Source of the DNA: an uncultured Eubacterium sp.
GTDB taxonomy: Bacteria; Bacillota; Clostridia; Lachnospirales; Lachnospiraceae
Direction of reading: 5' to 3'
DNA: 25,238 nt
NCBI GenBank assembly: GCA_910584345.1
Contig: CAJTZX010000055.1
Span: 1 to 25,238, forward strand
In this document: positions 8,021 through 16,360 of the stretch, piece after piece
How positions within the stretch are numbered: the stretch's first letter is position 1
Layout: every line of letters starts with the position of its first letter
Notes under the pieces: generated by a model
What the model saw: only the letters and a program-made list of their open reading frames with translations
Databases searched by the model: none
Told to the model about the DNA's origin: nothing
Position numbers and translations under genes: made by a program

Positions 8021-9496
8021 ATGCTCATTCAAATCAAAAAAAATATTCTGATTCCGGCAATATCACTGGCGGCCCTGTCTCTCATCACCGGCTCCCTGTT
8101 ACTATTATACACGTTTTACAGCAAAAACCACTATTTTTTCACTTACGTGCCTGCACAATATCAAGAGACTTCCGAACGGCTGGATAACCCATACCGCGGC
8201 TGGTATCATATGTACGGATATGCTCTGTCAGACAGCAGGCCGGTTTTCTCAGAAACGATTCAAAAGCAAATACGGGACTCGAACGGCTGCCAACTCGCAT
8301 TGTTGGAAATCAATCTGAATCAGTATACGTCCGGCGATATTTCTGCCTTTGCACTCTCACAGCTGGAAATGATCCTTTCTGCATGGGAACAGTCTCACCA
8401 GCATTTGATCCTGCGATTTTTATACGACTGGGACGGCAATGCACAGCAGACAGAGCCACCATCAGACAGTATTATATTAAGGCATATGGACCAAACTGCA
8501 GAAGTCGTCAATCACCATACCAAATCCGTGTATATAGTGCAAGGCATCTTTGTCGGCAACTACGGAGAAATGCATGGTTCTTCCCATTTAAACATAGCAT
8601 CCGTGCGCATGCTTGCCAAACATCTTGCAAGTATTTTGGATCCCTCCATTTATCTGGCAGTGCGCACTCCACAGCACTGGCGTGCTATTACAGAAAGCTT
8701 TGAACCTTTGACTGAAAAAAACGCCTGGGACGGCTCCTTATCTGCCCGCCTTGGATTATTTAACGACGGCATACTTGGCTCCGCCACAGACCTTGGCACT
8801 TACAGCGAATCGAAAGATACCGATCCCCTTTTGCCATCTGCAAAAGCTGCATCCGATTTTTCAGTACGCGCAAGCCGCAGCGAAGAACTGGCATTCCAGC
8901 AAAAACTATGCAGCTACGTTCCAAACGGCGGGGAAGCTGTCATTGACAATCCTTATAATGATTTTTCATCTGCTGTTTCTGCATTTTCAACGATGCACGT
9001 TTCCTATTTAAATCGATTACACGATGCAGCTGTGCTAGAAAAATGGGAACTTGCCAGTTATCAGGGCAGCGATTGCTATCAGGGTCTTAATGGACTGGAT
9101 TATATCGAAAGACACTTAGGCTACCGCTATGCCATCAAGGATTCTGCCCTGACATATACAAAGCGCGGAAACGGGCCTGCTGTACTGAGCCTTACCATTG
9201 CAAACAGCGGTTTTTCCGCCTGCTACCGTCCACTGACTGCTGAACTGATTTTGCATCATACACAATCAGGAGAATACCGCATCCTTCCATTTCATACGGA
9301 CACTCGGCTTTGGGCATCCGGTTCCTCTGCCACCCTAGAGCTCTCTTTAGATGGAAGCAGCTATGCACCAGGAGATTACACCGCTTATTTCAGACTGACC
9401 GATCCATCCTCTGGCAGACAGATACAGCTTGCAAACACAATGACACCTGACGACACTTTTGGTTATCCCATCGCAGTTTTACAAATTCAAAAATAA
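8021..9496 (+). CDS. Membrane-anchored DUF4874/DUF4832 protein (glycosidase-like barrel), copy A
   Basis: A 491-aa protein with a signal anchor at residues 10-32, so the rest is extracytoplasmic. The N-terminal DUF4874 part begins NPYRGWYHMYGYAL (56-69), continues with strands LALLEINL and LILRFLYDWDG (129-139), and has a GEMH motif at 182-185 whose Glu sits at a barrel strand end. The DUF4832 part has VRTPQHWR (214-221), FNDGILGSATDLGTY (247-261) and NGLDYIERHLGYR; a beta-sandwich tail of about 110 residues closes the protein. The pattern is that of a glycoside-hydrolase-like TIM barrel, but no activity is established for these families. It is the only plus-strand gene in the locus, has its own promoter, and its stop codon lies inside the 3' end of its paralogue (18-base tail-to-tail overlap). 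A role in trimming or binding the polymer outside the cell is inference. Confidence 0.85.
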   Translation: MLIQIKKNILIPAISLAALSLITGSLLLLYTFYSKNHYFFTYVPAQYQETSERLDNPYRGWYHMYGYALSDSRPVFSETIQKQIRDSNGCQLALLEINLNQYTSGDISAFALSQLEMILSAWEQSHQHLILRFLYDWDGNAQQTEPPSDSIILRHMDQTAEVVNHHTKSVYIVQGIFVGNYGEMHGSSHLNIASVRMLAKHLASILDPSIYLAVRTPQHWRAITESFEPLTEKNAWDGSLSARLGLFNDGILGSATDLGTYSESKDTDPLLPSAKAASDFSVRASRSEELAFQQKLCSYVPNGGEAVIDNPYNDFSSAVSAFSTMHVSYLNRLHDAAVLEKWELASYQGSDCYQGLNGLDYIERHLGYRYAIKDSALTYTKRGNGPAVLSLTIANSGFSACYRPLTAELILHHTQSGEYRILPFHTDTRLWASGSSATLELSLDGSSYAPGDYTAYFRLTDPSSGRQIQLANTMTPDDTFGYPIAVLQIQK

Positions 9497-10765
9497 TCCA
9501 ATCCATACTTTCTCATGCTGTCTGCCATTTGCAAAACTGATACACCGGCGATCCCGCTTTCTGCGCATCTGCACATAAATCCGGTACTCGCCGTTTTCCT
9601 TCTCCGGTGCAAACTGGCAAGACAAATGGCAAGGAACATGCGGCATAAAATCTTTTGGCAAAAGCGAAAGCAGCTTTGTTCGAACATTTCTCCCTTCTGC
9701 TTCTGCCGTAATGATAAGTTCCGCCTCTTCCAACATTCCGGCAAATCCTGTATTTTCCAGTTCAATATCTAAATGCAGCCCTTGCGTCACCTTTCCGGAT
9801 ACTTTACGTATGACCGGACGATACCCAAGATGTGCGCCGATATAATCCAGTCCATTCATTCCCTTCCAGATTCCTTTTCCTTCCCATCGCATACTTTGCC
9901 AGCGATCTAAACATTGTTTATCATGCACAGCGTTTAAATAACACAAATGTACCTGACGCATTTCTGTAACTGCCTGTTTCAGTTCACTTTCCTCTGCAGT
10001 TCCAACAGCTTCGCCTCCATAAGGAAGATATTGATGGACTTCTTCCAAAAACAAAAGTTCATCCAAACGACTCCAACTCTCTTCCCAGGCTGCCGAGGAA
10101 CGCTGTTTTCTTCCATATGTACCTAAATCGGAATCCGAGCCAAACATGCCATCGTTAAAAACGCAAACCCGCCCCAGCGACTCCATATCCTGTTTGTGCA
10201 AAATCCTCCATTGCAGCGGTGTACGTACTGCTATCGGAATCTGCTCTCCTGCTACATCACGAAGCGTTTGCGCTAACAGCCGTAATTTTTCTTTTGACAA
10301 ATACCTGGAGCTGTGCATCTCTCCCCAGCTGCCAATAAATAATCCTTGCAGGAGCAAAATATCATCTGCGTACTGCCTTAACAGACTTCCGATCTGTCGG
10401 ATATGTATTACAATCTGCTGAATTTCATCCGGTTCCGCCAGCAATCCCTGACCGGTATTGTCATAAGTAAAACGTAAAATCATTTCTTTTTGATGTTCTC
10501 TGAAAAACTGCATCAGCTGTTCCAGCTGCAGCAATGCTTCTCCTGGAATTTCCAGACTGCGAAATGCTCCGATAACAATGACTGCCTGTACGAGTGTCTC
10601 ATTATCCTGCAGCGACCAATACAGCTCATCAAAATCAATCTTACGCTCCAAGTAAAATGTATAAATTCGGCACCACCCACATGCCGGATTGATTAATCGA
10701 TCTGTACTCTCTGTCACCTGCACATTTTGAAATCTCCATTTTCCTTTGCCAAACAATCTATTCAT
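9479..10765 (-). CDS. DUF4874/DUF4832 protein without signal sequence, copy B
   Basis: A 428-aa paralogue of the convergent gene at 8021-9496. It keeps the same landmarks: NPACGW for NPYRGW, ILRFTYDNTG, GSWGEMHSSRYLS (Glu about 149), VRTPLQWR, FNDGMFGSDSDLGTY and NGLDYIGAHLGYRP, then a beta-sandwich tail. It has no hydrophobic N-terminal segment; it starts MNRLFGKGKWRFQNVQ, so it is predicted cytoplasmic unless exported by an unusual route. I chose ATG 10765 (GGAG nine bases ahead, 8-base ATGAATAG overlap with the glycosyltransferase stop) over the GTG at 10780. It is the last gene of the leftward operon. There is no terminator after it, because its end lies inside the opposing gene. The family has no proven reaction. 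Confidence 0.82.
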   Translation of the reverse strand: MNRLFGKGKWRFQNVQVTESTDRLINPACGWCRIYTFYLERKIDFDELYWSLQDNETLVQAVIVIGAFRSLEIPGEALLQLEQLMQFFREHQKEMILRFTYDNTGQGLLAEPDEIQQIVIHIRQIGSLLRQYADDILLLQGLFIGSWGEMHSSRYLSKEKLRLLAQTLRDVAGEQIPIAVRTPLQWRILHKQDMESLGRVCVFNDGMFGSDSDLGTYGRKQRSSAAWEESWSRLDELLFLEEVHQYLPYGGEAVGTAEESELKQAVTEMRQVHLCYLNAVHDKQCLDRWQSMRWEGKGIWKGMNGLDYIGAHLGYRPVIRKVSGKVTQGLHLDIELENTGFAGMLEEAELIITAEAEGRNVRTKLLSLLPKDFMPHVPCHLSCQFAPEKENGEYRIYVQMRRKRDRRCISFANGRQHEKVWIGLFLNL

Positions 10766-11549
10766 AAATCTTATCTCCACAGCTCCCTGTATCCAGCTTT
10801 AGTACACGAATCCTTACAAACACGGCCATCATACTAAAAAACATGCGAAACATATACACGAAAGGCTTAAATCCGGAATGCATACTCTTCCCCGTCATTC
10901 TTGGGTGCATGACTGCCGGAATTTCCTGAATTTTAAACCCTAGCAGCAGCATTTGCAGAATCATATTTGCATCCGGGTATCTGTCATCAAAATGGCTGTA
11001 CTTGGAATAATACAAAACCGCATTCCAGTTTAACCCCTGCAGGCCAGTCGTTGTATCCGTAATCCATCTGCCGGAAAACAAATGCACCATCCATTTAAAA
11101 AAGCCATAGGCAAGCCGTTTACTAAGCTTCGTTGGATAAGCAGTGCTGCCCTGCATATATCTGGAACAGAGTACAATGTCTGGTATCTGGCCTGTATCAT
11201 CCTTCGTTGTCAATGCCTCGTAAATTTTTGGAATATTACATACATCATGCTGCCCGTCCGCATCCATTTGTATCACATACCGATAGCCGCGCCGAATTGC
11301 ATACTTATACCCAAGCTGAAGCGCACTCCCATATCCTAAATTAAATACATGGGTTACCAGCTTATGTGGAAATCTGCTGCGCTTTACAATCCAGTTCGTT
11401 TCATCTGCGGATGCATCATTCATAACAAGCACATCTGCTAATTTTCGTATTTGCGGCTGATCCAGATCTTCCAATACTTTCCGAATGTTTTTCTCTTCAT
11501 TATATGCCGGAATAATAATCAGCACTTCCTTATCGACTCTTTTTCCCAT
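10758..11549 (-). CDS. Family 2 glycosyltransferase (polyprenyl-phosphate sugar transferase-like)
   Basis: A 263-aa GT-A protein. Residues 11-21 read IIIPAYNEEKN, MNDASADET carries the nucleotide-binding Asp, and MDADGQHD (95-102) contains the metal-binding DxD. DLYxxxG-like and DTTTGLQG segments follow, as in dolichyl/undecaprenyl-phosphate mannosyl- or glucosyltransferases. It lacks the two C-terminal membrane helices of GtrB-type enzymes, having only a weakly hydrophobic tail (MFRMFFSMMAVFVRIRVL). I chose ATG 11549, with GGGGAG 8 bases ahead, over the GTG at 11600 that overlaps the upstream stop; the extra 17 residues are unlike the family. A DUF2304-type membrane protein lies two genes upstream, a frequent companion of such GT2 enzymes. 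It likely charges a lipid carrier or adds a side sugar to the polymer. Confidence 0.88.
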   Translation of the reverse strand: MGKRVDKEVLIIIPAYNEEKNIRKVLEDLDQPQIRKLADVLVMNDASADETNWIVKRSRFPHKLVTHVFNLGYGSALQLGYKYAIRRGYRYVIQMDADGQHDVCNIPKIYEALTTKDDTGQIPDIVLCSRYMQGSTAYPTKLSKRLAYGFFKWMVHLFSGRWITDTTTGLQGLNWNAVLYYSKYSHFDDRYPDANMILQMLLLGFKIQEIPAVMHPRMTGKSMHSGFKPFVYMFRMFFSMMAVFVRIRVLKLDTGSCGDKIYE

Positions 11550-11596
11550 GTGCATCTCTCCCCATTTGTAACCTGTCAGGCAAATGCTGCAGCTTG

Positions 11597-12799
11597 TCAC
11601 CCGATTAACTCTAACAATTGTGTCAGTTCTGCTTCGTATGCATAATCCCGCTGTGCAGCTGCCTTTCCCAGACGCTCTCTTTGCCCTTTATCTTTTAACA
11701 GCTCTTTGATACCTGCTGCAATGTCTTTCGGAGCCAGCCGGCATAATCTGCCATCTATCCTATCCTGAATCTGTCCGCGGTTGCCTGGTATATCGGATGC
11801 CAGCACCGCACAGCCAAGTGTCTGTGCCTCCTGTATCGCTATACTCCTGCCTTCGTAGCGCGTTGCATGTACATATAAATCACATCGTCTGTAATATGGA
11901 TATGGATTGTCTACCGCACCAAGAAAAATAAAATCGTCCGTTAACCCAAGCTCCGTACGCTGTTTTTCCAGCGCCGCACGCTGATCTCCTTCTCCAAGCA
12001 CATACCAGCGCGCCGAAATCCCCTCCTTTTTTAATAAAGCCATTGCCTGCAAAGCAATGTCATAAGCTTTTGGAGCGGTAAGCCTGCCAACCGTCAATAT
12101 CACAAATCCCTGAAAGTCTGACGCAAATAGAATGTTTTTCTGAGCAAGCATACGGATTCTTTCCTGATTGATTATATTGTGAAAAATCCGCATCCTGTCA
12201 CCATACTCAGGATATATGTCCAAAAATGCATCTCGTACTTCCTGCGATACAGCAAAAATCCGACAAAATGTACGAAAACAACCCTGGTCCATCTTTCTTG
12301 TATATCCAGCGCGGCAATAATCTGTATGTATAAACGCCGCCTTTTTTTTTGCTTTGACATGATCTGCGACAAAATATGCTGCTGCCCCCTCTAAATATGC
12401 TACCGCCAGATCATATTCATGCTCCAGACATTGCGCTCCATCTGACAAAACCCTCCAAAAAAGCTTATCCGGTAAAAATCTATTGTCGTTTTTTAACATA
12501 TCATATGCCGTCTTCCATAAGGTCGCCGACTTTTTCCATAAATTCCCATTTCTGAAAAAACTAAGAAGCACCGTTTTTGCCATTTCCATCCGTCCATGCG
12601 GCGAAAGCACAGAACAATTTCTATAATGGACATTTAACAGCTTCACATAGACCGGCAGCTGCTTGACAAGTTCACCTTGTGCAAGCATAACATATACAGA
12701 TATTTCCATGTCTTTTGGGTCAAGTCTGCGCAGCAGCTCTAAAAACGCCGTCTCCGCACCTCCCCTTCCAAGCGTATTAATGACAAACAGTATTTTCAT
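11597..12799 (-). CDS. Family 4 glycosyltransferase
   Basis: A 400-aa GT-B enzyme. The N-terminal Rossmann domain opens with VINTLGRGGAET (7-18), whose glycine-rich loop is typical of GT4 acceptors. The C-terminal donor domain has LTVGRLTAPKAYDIALQA (235-252), YVLGEGDQ and the E-x7-E signature EGRSIAIQE (316-324) that binds the nucleotide sugar. Retaining chemistry is expected; donor and acceptor are not readable. The start is ATG 12799, which overlaps the DUF2304-like gene by 23 bases, so translation is probably coupled. A run of nine A residues on the coding strand (12342-12350) encodes part of VKAKKKAAF and is a possible slippage site. It probably adds a branch sugar or contributes to the repeating unit beside PelF. 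Confidence 0.9.
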   Translation of the reverse strand: MKILFVINTLGRGGAETAFLELLRRLDPKDMEISVYVMLAQGELVKQLPVYVKLLNVHYRNCSVLSPHGRMEMAKTVLLSFFRNGNLWKKSATLWKTAYDMLKNDNRFLPDKLFWRVLSDGAQCLEHEYDLAVAYLEGAAAYFVADHVKAKKKAAFIHTDYCRAGYTRKMDQGCFRTFCRIFAVSQEVRDAFLDIYPEYGDRMRIFHNIINQERIRMLAQKNILFASDFQGFVILTVGRLTAPKAYDIALQAMALLKKEGISARWYVLGEGDQRAALEKQRTELGLTDDFIFLGAVDNPYPYYRRCDLYVHATRYEGRSIAIQEAQTLGCAVLASDIPGNRGQIQDRIDGRLCRLAPKDIAAGIKELLKDKGQRERLGKAAAQRDYAYEAELTQLLELIG

Positions 12800-13166
12800 G
12801 TTTCTGCAGTTCCTTTAATTCCCGTACTTCATATAGTATACTTTCATTTTCCTGGTTCAGCAAAGATACATGCATAGCCAATTCCTGATTTTTCCGCAGT
12901 AATTGGGATACAAGACTGCTGATATAAAACGCTGCTAAAAGGAAAGCTGTCCCAATCATAAGGAAAGCAGGAACCGCACCTTTTGGCAACAGATAAGACC
13001 ATGCATTCAACCCTGGCACAAATGCACACAAAATTAATATAATTCCAAGGAGAAACCATAACAAACCGATGCCTTCGGTCACTTTTTGGTATACAAAAGA
13101 CATAAAATCTATGACGAGAAGCATGACTCCGATGCATGCAACCGCCAGCTGCAATACATCACTCAT
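12777..13166 (-). CDS. Small DUF2304-like membrane protein
   Basis: 129 aa. Three hydrophobic helices fill residues 4-78 (LQLAVACIGVMLLVIDFM, GLLWFLLGIILILCAFV, AFLMIGTAFLLAAFYIS), followed by a coiled-coil tail rich in Leu, Asn and Glu (LVSQLLRKNQELAMHVSLLN and on). This is the plan of DUF2304 proteins, which sit beside GT2 lipid-carrier glycosyltransferases and probably scaffold them. I chose ATG 13166 because it forms an 8-base ATGAGTGA overlap with the pelG stop, and a G-rich stretch of nine G residues stands 12 bases upstream as an odd ribosome site. A longer frame upstream runs within pelG and is not supported. The family match is by architecture rather than a decisive motif. Confidence 0.6.
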   Translation of the reverse strand: MSDVLQLAVACIGVMLLVIDFMSFVYQKVTEGIGLLWFLLGIILILCAFVPGLNAWSYLLPKGAVPAFLMIGTAFLLAAFYISSLVSQLLRKNQELAMHVSLLNQENESILYEVRELKELQKHENTVCH

Positions 13167-14631
13167 TATTTGCTTGTACCCCCCCCCTAATTTCCTGTGC
13201 ATCATATACTTTCGACGACTCTGCCAGGCCATATTTTACCTCAATCAGCGTTCCTCTGCAGAAAATATGCACGTCCATATGACGCTCTACCCACCGCAGC
13301 CTTGCATAAGCAACTGTCCAGCCGACAAACGCACCGACGACTACGCCGATGCCATACCATCGTTCCGCCAGCCTGCACGCATAAAAGCTCAGCATTGCCG
13401 TAGATATCATAAAACTAAGCGCTGTCAGCATTGCGCCCATATTGTCATTAAAATAATATAAAAATATAATTTCTGAATACATTAAAAACAAAATAAAATA
13501 ACCGACGGCAAGGCACGGATAGATACGCATAACAATCCCGGAAATACCATATTGCGGCAGCAAAACAACGCACAGCAAAAATACACTGACTGTAATGATA
13601 AACTGAATACGCACTAAACTTAACAGTTCAGACGCCAGCTGACGAAACATCCGGTTTTGACAGTTTTTAATATCTGCTCCTCGGCCGCCAATGACCGCTT
13701 CCGAATATGCCTTATATTTATCATGAAAATTCATTTCTATTCGAGCTATAAAAATAACCGTTGCTGAAATATTTGTAAACATTGCAAGACAAGTCGCCAT
13801 ATCATAAGGAGGAGCGCACACGAAACTGTCTGCAACGACCATCCGCAAATCGGTCTGCCAGAAGACAAAATTATGAATATACAAACCTAGCGTATAACTA
13901 AAATTGGTAATAACAAGCGCCGCATACTTTTTAAAATACACAAGTACGGCTCTGTAACGCCCGCTGTTTTTCTTAAAATAGTATTTTACAGTCGCAAGCT
14001 CCATACATGCAATGCTAAAAAAACCAATGACCAGTGCAAGCAGCATCGCACTCGGGACACTCATACGAAACACCCATGCAAATAAAAGCGACAGCAAAAA
14101 CGCCTCTACCATACCTAGCAGATAAAACAGCGAGATTCTCCCGTAATCTTTACAGATAGATAAGTACAGCATTGCATAAAACACAAGCACAAGCGACATA
14201 TATCCACAAAATCCCGTAAAAACATATAAAATATGCACATGCCCAACGATATATTCCCTCACACAAAACGGTATGCCAAGCAGTGCGCTAAGTAAGACAT
14301 TCAATAATAACCCGACATAAAAGCAAGGCAAAATATCCTCAAACCGTTCTTCATAAATAACATCTGACATATATCTGGACAGCACTGCATTAAACGGTGC
14401 CGTAGTCAGCAGGGAAAAAATAAAAATATATAACAGCGTCGCAGAAAACAACTCTCTGCCTACATATCCCAGCCTGTCAAATCCGAGCACTTTGCTCATC
14501 AGCAAAACATTTCCTATAATGACAAACATTGGCGTAACTGTTACTCCAGCGCTATAGCCAACGCCTACAACATTTGATAAAATAGTGCCTTTTCCAAATA
14601 TCCGGTTTAATCTTAATCCGATTCCAGCCAT
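13159..14631 (-). CDS. pelG: PelG, polysaccharide flippase of the Pel type (MATE/Wzx-like)
   Basis: A 490-aa polytopic protein with about 12 membrane helices. The start MAGIGLRLNRIFGKG, then LSNVVGVGYSAGVTVTPMF, is characteristic of PelG, as are DRLGYVGRELFSATLLYIF, TTAPFNAVLSRYMSDVIYEE and FVCAPPYDMATCLAMFTN. PelG is an MOP-superfamily member that forms the Pel synthase complex with PelD, PelE and PelF and moves the chain across the cytoplasmic membrane. The start is ATG 14631 with AAAGGGGAA ahead. It follows pelF after 91 bases, an AT-rich gap that could hold an internal promoter (TATACT at 14658-14663 on the minus strand) but without a good -35 box. Oddity: the last residues are encoded across nine consecutive G residues (13179-13187), so slippage there would change only the C-terminal tail. 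Confidence 0.93.
   Translation of the reverse strand: MAGIGLRLNRIFGKGTILSNVVGVGYSAGVTVTPMFVIIGNVLLMSKVLGFDRLGYVGRELFSATLLYIFIFSLLTTAPFNAVLSRYMSDVIYEERFEDILPCFYVGLLLNVLLSALLGIPFCVREYIVGHVHILYVFTGFCGYMSLVLVFYAMLYLSICKDYGRISLFYLLGMVEAFLLSLLFAWVFRMSVPSAMLLALVIGFFSIACMELATVKYYFKKNSGRYRAVLVYFKKYAALVITNFSYTLGLYIHNFVFWQTDLRMVVADSFVCAPPYDMATCLAMFTNISATVIFIARIEMNFHDKYKAYSEAVIGGRGADIKNCQNRMFRQLASELLSLVRIQFIITVSVFLLCVVLLPQYGISGIVMRIYPCLAVGYFILFLMYSEIIFLYYFNDNMGAMLTALSFMISTAMLSFYACRLAERWYGIGVVVGAFVGWTVAYARLRWVERHMDVHIFCRGTLIEVKYGLAESSKVYDAQEIRGGVQANNE
13179..13187 (-). repeat. Homopolymer tract of nine G (coding strand) at the end of pelG
   Basis: Nine C on the plus strand. It encodes RGGV near the C-terminus of PelG and sits 12 bases before the start codon of the next gene, where it could also act as its ribosome site. 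It is the longest G/C homopolymer I see in the window. Confidence 0.9.
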
Positions 14632-14722
14632 GGCACTTCCCCTTTCATCCTTTATTAGTATAACCCATTTCCATATAATTATAGTTCTTAATTGAAAGTA
14701 TATTTTTTGCTTATCCTATTTT

Positions 14723-16360
14723 TTAAGAATACTCAACGATGCGAAGACCAAGATTTGAAGCAAAATCTTTATAAATGTTCTCGTATGCCGCCCTCATATG
14801 CTCTATCCGATATTTACGCATCAGCCGCTGATATCCGTTTTCTCCCATCTGCATGCGTTTTTTCGCATCACCAGCAAGTTCCAACATTGCCTGAGATATT
14901 TCTTCGATATTCATAATATGCGTTAAAATACCGGCTGGCCCAAAATCATCATCCTCACCAAAAATCAATCCCGAACAATTCCCCACATCTGTCGCAATAA
15001 CCGGACGGTGCGCTGCATAGCTCTCCAAAATGGTCAATGGCTGGCCTTCGCTGACACTTGTCAAAATTGTAACGTCCATACGCCCCAAATAATCTCTGAC
15101 ATTGATACGCCCTGTAAATACAATATCCTGAATATGCATCATTTCCACCAGGTCAAAGCATTCCTGCGCATACTCTTTATCCTCATCCGTCGGCCCCATA
15201 ATCCACAATTTTAATTTAGGCTGACGCTCTTTGGCATATCCAAATGCCTGTATCATTGTTTTTACATCTTTGATTGGCGTTACACGCAAAACCGCACCAA
15301 TATTCACATAATTTTTATCTTCTTCCTGTTTTTGCGGCAAGTCCTCCAAATTCTTTGTATCTATGCCGTTTGGCGTAACCATTGTCTTCTCAGCCGGGCA
15401 GCCAAGCTCAATTTGCAGCTCTCTTGCATGTTCATACAGGCTGGTTACAAGATCCGCTTCATCATAAGCCAGTTTGGACATTTTTCGAAACTGATCGATC
15501 CAAACATTTTTATAAATGCCGTTGACCCATTTTGCCTTAATCAGTTCTTCTTCCCGCTCTCTCGTATAAATGCCATGCTCGGATATTAAAATCCGGCTTC
15601 CATGCAAATCTTTCGCCATACATCCTAATACACCTGCATATCCGGTTGCCACACAATGATACAAATCTGCGTAAGGCACGTTCATTTTCAATACAAAAAA
15701 TAGCGGTAAATAAATGGATCGCATCGTCCATAAAAAATCAGAAAACACAATTTGGCTAAACTGTAAATCATAACAATCTTTCACAGCCCGATAAAAATCT
15801 TCGCCCATTAAAAGATCATTCAAAGATATATTTCTTTTACGAAACATTTGAAATAAAACATGCCAGTTTATATGCTGATTTAATATCAAGCTTCGCAAAG
15901 CCTGATATTCCTTCTCGGACAGGCGAAATATGCTCCTGCCTTCTTTCCGTTTTCGAACCCAGTCCGCATCTTCCAGATAGACTTCATAGACTTCTGTCAA
16001 ATTATCCGGCAGCTCATATACAAACTTTCCCCGCATCGAACGATTGGCTACGATCGTCAGTAAAATAAACTCAATATTGGGAAACGAATGGATCAAACTG
16101 TGAATCCAGCTGGAAACTCCTCCTACTACATACGGATAACATCCTTCTGCCACCATGCACACGCGCATTGCCTGTCCAGTGCCCACACCTTTTGCATACT
16201 TATAATCTGCAAGACGTTCCTGCGCATAATGCGTTGAATGATCCTCCGAATCGTCTGCCGGCTCTAAAAAATCATATCTGTAATCTTTCGGATCACTTAA
16301 TTCGTCATCACTATATTTATAATCTAATACTTCGTCTGCATACTTATCATCACTAGTCAT
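14723..16360 (-). CDS. pelF: PelF, Pel-type family 4 glycosyltransferase with acidic Tyr-rich N-terminal extension
   Basis: 545 aa. From residue 65 it begins the classical PelF sequence MRVCMVAEGCYPYVVGGVSS, then WIHSLIHSFPNIEF. EHGIYTRER (261-269) is the PelF hallmark, and SVSEGQPLTILES (436-447) holds the E-x7-E donor site. Known PelF is a soluble GT4 that uses UDP-GlcNAc/GalNAc-type donors to polymerise Pel at the membrane with PelD, PelE and PelG. The 64 residues before the normal start are unusual: acidic and with repeated DYKY, DYRYD and DYKYAKG motifs. I chose ATG 16360, with GAGGAAGGA upstream and an ATGACTAG 8-base overlap with the DUF2194 stop; a GTG at 16384 would add 8 residues, and an internal ATG at 16168 would remove the extension. 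The open, in-frame acidic extension argues for real translation. Confidence 0.95.
   Translation of the reverse strand: MTSDDKYADEVLDYKYSDDELSDPKDYRYDFLEPADDSEDHSTHYAQERLADYKYAKGVGTGQAMRVCMVAEGCYPYVVGGVSSWIHSLIHSFPNIEFILLTIVANRSMRGKFVYELPDNLTEVYEVYLEDADWVRKRKEGRSIFRLSEKEYQALRSLILNQHINWHVLFQMFRKRNISLNDLLMGEDFYRAVKDCYDLQFSQIVFSDFLWTMRSIYLPLFFVLKMNVPYADLYHCVATGYAGVLGCMAKDLHGSRILISEHGIYTREREEELIKAKWVNGIYKNVWIDQFRKMSKLAYDEADLVTSLYEHARELQIELGCPAEKTMVTPNGIDTKNLEDLPQKQEEDKNYVNIGAVLRVTPIKDVKTMIQAFGYAKERQPKLKLWIMGPTDEDKEYAQECFDLVEMMHIQDIVFTGRINVRDYLGRMDVTILTSVSEGQPLTILESYAAHRPVIATDVGNCSGLIFGEDDDFGPAGILTHIMNIEEISQAMLELAGDAKKRMQMGENGYQRLMRKYRIEHMRAAYENIYKDFASNLGLRIVEYS

Noticed and set aside
11550..11600. 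GTG start at 11600 for the GT2 gene
   Set aside because: It would add 17 residues unlike GT2 enzymes; ATG 11549 has a properly spaced GGGGAG and the normal N-terminus.
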